The notes under the pieces are model-generated. The model saw only the letters and a list, made by a program, of their open reading frames with translations, ran no database searches and had not been told where the DNA came from. A stretch of DNA of 10,189 bases from Clostridiaceae bacterium (GTDB lineage: Bacteria; Bacillota; Clostridia; UBA1212; DUPL01). Both the position numbers and the translations under genes were made by a program. This document shows positions 6,813 through 10,189 of this stretch, piece by piece. How positions within the stretch are numbered: position 1 is the first letter of the stretch; each line of letters opens with the position of its first letter. Location: the NCBI GenBank assembly GCA_012522035.1, contig JAAYLF010000342.1:1-10189 (forward strand). The letters are read 5' to 3'.

Positions 6813-7760
6813 ATGAGAATTAAAAAGGCATTATGTTTGATGCTTGTACTTGTGTTGGGATTTTTGACGGCTTGCTCAAAAGGCGGGCAGGCCGATCCAA
6901 CACCTGTACCATATGAAGGGAACACTACAATGTACCAACTTCCAGAAAGTACACCGAATAGATTACAAATGATGTCTTATGTTATACAGACAAAAGACAA
7001 TAAAATTATAGTATTGGACGGAGGAAACGAAGGAGACACTGAATACTTCCTCGATTTCCTCAAGGATTTGACAAAGGTAGATAAACCTCATGTTGATCAC
7101 TGGTTTCTTTCCCACGCCCACTCGGATCATACTGACGTTTTTACCAAAGTGATAGAAGATGATACGGTCACCATTAGCAACGTATACCATCATTTTCCAC
7201 CTGTGGAGGATGTGGACAGGTATGAAAGAGTAGAGGCACATACTATCAAGCGCATTAATGCAGCATTTGAGCTAATTAAGGATAAAACCGAAATACATGA
7301 GGTACAGGTTGGTGACAGGATAACCATTGGTAGTGTTGAGGTTGAAGTGCTTTTTGTTTACATGCCGGAAATAAAGAGCGGTTTTCTTAACAATAGTAGC
7401 ACCGTGTTTAGGTTCCATGTTGAGGGAACATCAATCCTTTTCCTTGGTGATCTGGGCTACGAGGCTGGTGACATACTGCTTCAATGTTACGGAGACGACC
7501 TGAAAAGCGACATCGTCCAGATGGCACATCATGGTTCAAATGGCGTAAGGTACAATGTGTACAACAAGATTGCCCCAAAGATTTGCCTGTGGCCAACACC
7601 TGATTGGCTTTGGAATAACGACCAGGGCAAAGGTTACAACACCGGTCCTTGGGAAACTATTACATTGCATAAATACATGATAAAACTGGGAGTGGAAACC
7701 CACTATGTTTCAAAAGACGGGCTCATTTCCATAGTATTCCCCTTGGATGAAACCAACTAG
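6813..7760 (+). CDS. Metallo-beta-lactamase-fold lipoprotein (ComEC-type hydrolase domain)
   Basis: The 315-residue product starts with a lipoprotein signal: MRIKK, a hydrophobic core and lipobox LTAC with Cys at 21. A short PTPVP spacer follows. Residues ~45-310 are a metallo-beta-lactamase fold of the kind found in the ComEC/Rec2 extracytoplasmic domain: HAHSDH (101-106) for the zinc site, NNSSTVF, GDLG with D213, and AHHGSNG (H239/H240). All key metal ligands seem present, so an active hydrolase outside the membrane is likely; a phosphodiester or related substrate is a guess from the family. There is no membrane channel domain, so it is not ComEC itself. AAAGG (6800-6804) lies eight bases before the ATG, inside the end of the preceding gene. 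The stop TAG shares a CTAG palindrome with the stop of the convergent regulator gene. Confidence 0.85.
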   Translation: MRIKKALCLMLVLVLGFLTACSKGGQADPTPVPYEGNTTMYQLPESTPNRLQMMSYVIQTKDNKIIVLDGGNEGDTEYFLDFLKDLTKVDKPHVDHWFLSHAHSDHTDVFTKVIEDDTVTISNVYHHFPPVEDVDRYERVEAHTIKRINAAFELIKDKTEIHEVQVGDRITIGSVEVEVLFVYMPEIKSGFLNNSSTVFRFHVEGTSILFLGDLGYEAGDILLQCYGDDLKSDIVQMAHHGSNGVRYNVYNKIAPKICLWPTPDWLWNNDQGKGYNTGPWETITLHKYMIKLGVETHYVSKDGLISIVFPLDETN

Positions 7761-9727
7761 TGCTTTGATTTCCAGTCAAAGTAACCATCAGGAATTACAA
7801 TTACCAAATCATTATCATTGCTTGAATGCTTTACCAGTTTATTTTCGCAGTACAGATAAACTTCTGTACTGCTTTCTTCCCTATATTTAAACCCTTCAAT
7901 AAAGCCATATCTTAATGCAAGATATGCTTCAGTTATTTTTTCATACAGAAATGGATCCTTGTATGGGTCGTCATTGTCAGTGGAAATTTTTCGAATTGGT
8001 TTTACTGCTTCCCATCCTGTTTCTTCGGGGTGGATATTGTATGAACCTATAAGGATGACCTCCCTGTTGCTCTTTATTGCCTCAAGCCACATATTCATAT
8101 AGGTTTTTCCGTTTTCTCTTGGAATATAGTAGCCGTCGATGCCAGAATGTACTTTGCTGTAGCCTGGATTCACACCAATTATTTCAGGATTAGGGTTTGG
8201 CGCATCAAAAACTCTTGCCCAGTTGCCTGTTTGCGACAATATCGACATTACAAACTCCTGTTTTTCAGTTTCCAGATCCTTTATGAACTTTTGCTGTCTT
8301 ACAAGACCTGTTCCATACCTTATTGTAAATCTGTCATCGTAATATGAACCAATCTTGTCAATTTCGCGGGCCACATTCAATACAAGGAGGGGTTTGTCCT
8401 TCCAGTTGTAATACGTCTCCGGAAACTTGCTCACATAATCATAATAATACATATCAATGGAATATTGGAGTACGTCCATTTTTCCCTCAATCAAGGGATG
8501 ACCTGTTAATATTGCAAGTTTGGGAGCATTGTTTTTCATACTGCGTGCTGTTTCAAAGCATATATTAATATTTCTTGCAATATAGCCAAAATCGTTCCAG
8601 TGGGGATTGTTGTCATCAAGCAAGACAAAGTCTATGCCAATATTTTTCATCCTCTCAAAAACATTGGCCAGGTACTCTGGGTCTCCACAGGAGTAGTAGT
8701 CGTACTCGACTGGCTTTAGTCTGTTGAAGTTTTTTGCGTACCAGTGCTCATGAGTAGGTGATGTTGGCTCTGTCCACCAGGTTGCAAAAGTGGTCCCAAC
8801 TTTTGATTTATAATATGGTTTGTCTATCTTTTCAGGCCATTGACCAAATTTGTTTTCTATTTTTATAAATGAATATTTGTTTTTGGTTGTATCGGTACTC
8901 TCATACAGTTTTGATGGTGTTATGCCATAATGCTTCTTGAAAGTCTTGTTAAAATATGAAATGTTGTTAAAACCACACATATATGATACTTCTGAAATTG
9001 TGTACTTTTTTGTCATCAGAAGAGACTTTGCATACTTGCATCTTAATGTGTTTATATAATTAATGGCGGTCATGGAGGTCAGTTCCTTGAATGAAGTGCA
9101 GAAGTAGCTTCTGCTTAGTCCTGAAAGACTGCTCAGTTCGTCTATGGATATATCCTTTGTGAAGTTTTCTCGGATATATATAAGGGCGTTTATAAGGGTG
9201 TCTTTCTGCCTTATCATTTTATTGCTGCTTTCTTTTACACTTCTGTAGGTTACGTGTTGTCTGAAAAGAGTTACCAAAAGCTCTATAATCAGTGATTTAA
9301 TAACTGAATCATAAAGAAGATGTTTGTTTTTGTTTTCATTAATAATACGATTTATAATATCTGACACAAGTTGTTCTTCTGGAATATGTTCGTTGAACCA
9401 CAAAGAGTTTATGTCAGTGTGGAAAATACCTGATAAAAATTCATTCTCCACTACTATGCTCATATAGCTTAAGTTATTGCTTGCAGCAATAATCTTGTGA
9501 AGCGTGTCAGTGTTGATAATTACAGTTTCATTAGTGCATGAGGTTATGGACTCGCCATCGGAGATTACGTTGGCAGTCCCTGATAAAATATGTATTATCT
9601 CAAGGTTTTCATGCCAGCTCAAGAATGTTTCCCTTTTGTCGTAATTTTCACCCAGTTGGTTTATAGTTATAATATATGGAATGTTTGGTTCGTCAAAAGT
9701 ATAAACCTCATACTTTATTTCTGACAT
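7757..9727 (-). CDS. AraC-family regulator fused to a GH71/GH99-like glycosidase-homologous domain
   Basis: The 656-residue protein has no export signal and should act in the cytoplasm. Residues ~1-110 are a cupin-like AraC sensor region (LSWHENLEIIHILSGTA). Residues ~172-276 are the AraC DNA-binding domain with two helix-turn-helix units: ISIDELSSLSGLSRSYFCTSF and, at 244-275, ISEVSYMCGFNNISYFNKTF then GITPSKLY. Residues ~303-612 match the glycosidase module at 2106-4079 in order: GIDFVLLDDNN, LAILTGHP, DKPLLVL, EVILIGSYN, and KITEAYLALRYGF. The enzyme motif GWNEW is GSYNIHPEE here, so the likely catalytic Glu is lost or shifted. I infer a sugar-sensing rather than catalytic domain. AraC regulators of this size with hydrolase-like C-termini are known in other combinations. 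Its ATG at 9727 follows AGAAAGGTG on the minus strand. Likely targets are the neighbouring surface genes, but no operator is identified. Confidence 0.85.
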   Translation of the reverse strand: MSEIKYEVYTFDEPNIPYIITINQLGENYDKRETFLSWHENLEIIHILSGTANVISDGESITSCTNETVIINTDTLHKIIAASNNLSYMSIVVENEFLSGIFHTDINSLWFNEHIPEEQLVSDIINRIINENKNKHLLYDSVIKSLIIELLVTLFRQHVTYRSVKESSNKMIRQKDTLINALIYIRENFTKDISIDELSSLSGLSRSYFCTSFKELTSMTAINYINTLRCKYAKSLLMTKKYTISEVSYMCGFNNISYFNKTFKKHYGITPSKLYESTDTTKNKYSFIKIENKFGQWPEKIDKPYYKSKVGTTFATWWTEPTSPTHEHWYAKNFNRLKPVEYDYYSCGDPEYLANVFERMKNIGIDFVLLDDNNPHWNDFGYIARNINICFETARSMKNNAPKLAILTGHPLIEGKMDVLQYSIDMYYYDYVSKFPETYYNWKDKPLLVLNVAREIDKIGSYYDDRFTIRYGTGLVRQQKFIKDLETEKQEFVMSILSQTGNWARVFDAPNPNPEIIGVNPGYSKVHSGIDGYYIPRENGKTYMNMWLEAIKSNREVILIGSYNIHPEETGWEAVKPIRKISTDNDDPYKDPFLYEKITEAYLALRYGFIEGFKYREESSTEVYLYCENKLVKHSSNDNDLVIVIPDGYFDWKSKH

Positions 9728-9761
9728 TTGTGCTGCACCTTTCTAAAATGGTTATACTCGA

Positions 9762-9790
9762 AAACTACCATACAAATCGAATTGTGTCAA
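9762..9790 (-). promoter_or_regulatory. Candidate promoter of the AraC-family regulator gene
   Basis: Read on the minus strand, a perfect TTGACA (9790-9785) is followed after 17 bases by TAGTTT (9767-9762), a weak -10 with three of six consensus bases. A weak -10 next to a strong -35 would suit a promoter that needs help or autoregulation. The ribosome binding site AGAAAGGTG (9745-9737) and the ATG lie downstream. Confidence 0.45.
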
Positions 9791-9845
9791 TAACTAGCGC
9801 AGGGTTGCCAATTTTTACATGGAAATTAGGTATAAATAATATGGA

Positions 9846-9874
9846 TTGATAATAAACCTAGGATAAAGTATAAT
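9846..9874 (+). promoter_or_regulatory. Sigma-A promoter reading towards the right contig end
   Basis: TTGATA (9846-9851) and a perfect TATAAT (9869-9874) are separated by exactly 17 bases. Transcription would start near 9881, after the ATG at 9878 but before the better start at 9908. It is divergent from the regulator promoter about 55 bases away. Confidence 0.7.
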
Positions 9875-9907
9875 TTAATGGAAAAGTCTGTTGAAGTGGG
9901 GAATACA

Positions 9908-10102
9908 ATGGCTGACATAAAATACCGCTGGTTTAATCTCGATATCTGTATTGCAAAAAGCGACAGCTATGAAGATGTCGTAAAGGACAAGGATTATTTA
10001 ATCGAAAACGAAATAGGATTGGTAGTGTCTGTATTTAACCACAAGTTGAGTATGATTCAAAAATGTGATGCTGATGTATTACTAAGACACTCTATGTTTT
10101 GA
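9908..10102 (+). CDS. Small protein of unknown function near the contig end
   Basis: The ATG at 9908 is preferred over the in-frame ATG at 9878. GTGGGG (9896-9901) lies six bases before it, and the promoter at 9846-9874 would start transcription at about 9881. The 64-residue product (MADIKYRWFNLDICIAK..., ending VLLRHSMF) has no signal peptide or membrane segment and mixes charged and aliphatic residues. I do not recognise it. It may be the true N-terminus of a longer protein whose frame is broken by sequence errors near the contig end, since the last bases of the window look like adapter. Confidence 0.45.
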   Translation: MADIKYRWFNLDICIAKSDSYEDVVKDKDYLIENEIGLVVSVFNHKLSMIQKCDADVLLRHSMF

Positions 10103-10165
10103 ATAGTAAACTGGCCATAGTCAAGTGATAGGGAGTTCAAAATGCTTCTATCACTGGTTCTATAC

Positions 10166-10189
10166 CTGCCTCTTATACACGTGTCCGAG
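10166..10189 (+). other. Probable Nextera/Tn5 adapter sequence at the contig end
   Basis: The final 24 bases read CTGCCTCTTATACAC followed by GTGTCCGAG. They match the Nextera transposase mosaic end plus the first bases of the read-2 adapter at 21 of 24 positions; mismatches are at 10169, 10181 and 10183. This is best explained as unremoved adapter with errors, not genomic sequence. Confidence 0.75.

Noticed and set aside
6813..7760. A competence (ComEC) or beta-lactam resistance gene
   Set aside because: The membrane channel part of ComEC is absent and the sequence is of the ComEC-like hydrolase type, not the antibiotic-degrading type; only the fold and metal site are supported.
10124..10155. 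Inverted repeat AGTGATAG/CTATCACT as a terminator
   Set aside because: The loop is 16 bases, no T-run follows, and it lies in the low-trust contig end.
1..10189. CRISPR array, insertion sequence or prophage genes
   Set aside because: No regularly spaced repeats, transposase, integrase or phage structural proteins are visible on either strand.

Overview
The window looks like the end of a contig from a low-GC Gram-positive bacterium, most likely an anaerobic member of the Clostridia. The signs are strong AGGAGG ribosome binding sites, A+T-rich spacers, sigma-A-type promoters, a YitT-family membrane protein, lipoproteins with Pro/Thr-rich linkers and a possible LPxTG-like tail. No species can be named from the sequence alone. 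The last 24 bases match a Nextera/Tn5 sequencing adapter at 21 of 24 positions, so the right edge is probably an artefact.

Layout. (1) 1-800: the 3' part of a YitT-family membrane protein gene. (2) 869-1708: a sugar phosphate isomerase/epimerase-like TIM-barrel gene with its own candidate promoter and a terminator at 1720-1759. (3) 1752-4924: a carbohydrate-related surface locus. It begins with what looks like a broken gene: half of a lectin-like domain, an in-frame amber codon at 2103-2105, then in the same frame a GH71/GH99-like glycosidase module, a CBM9-like module and a C-terminal membrane anchor. A lipoprotein with a related lectin-like domain follows with a 4-base overlap. (4) 4932-5110: a terminator working in both directions, then a tRNA-Ser(GGA) gene on the minus strand with a near-perfect promoter. 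(5) 5318-7760: three exported proteins on the plus strand: a small Ig-like surface protein, a membrane-anchored beta-rich protein, and a metallo-beta-lactamase-fold lipoprotein. (6) 7757-9727, minus strand: an AraC-family regulator fused to a large C-terminal domain. (7) 9846-10102: a promoter and a small unrecognised ORF, then the suspect contig end.

How the parts fit. Five of the products are built for the cell surface, and several carry carbohydrate-related modules. The most striking feature is the regulator. Its C-terminal ~310 residues match, segment by segment, the glycosidase module encoded at 2106-4079, but the Asn-Glu-Trp motif of the enzyme is replaced. I infer that a glycosidase-like barrel was reused as an intracellular sugar sensor controlling the neighbouring surface genes. 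The glycosidase itself appears disabled: no signal peptide, an amber codon, and a strong ribosome binding site that leads into the wrong frame. Either the locus is decaying or this part of the assembly contains an error.
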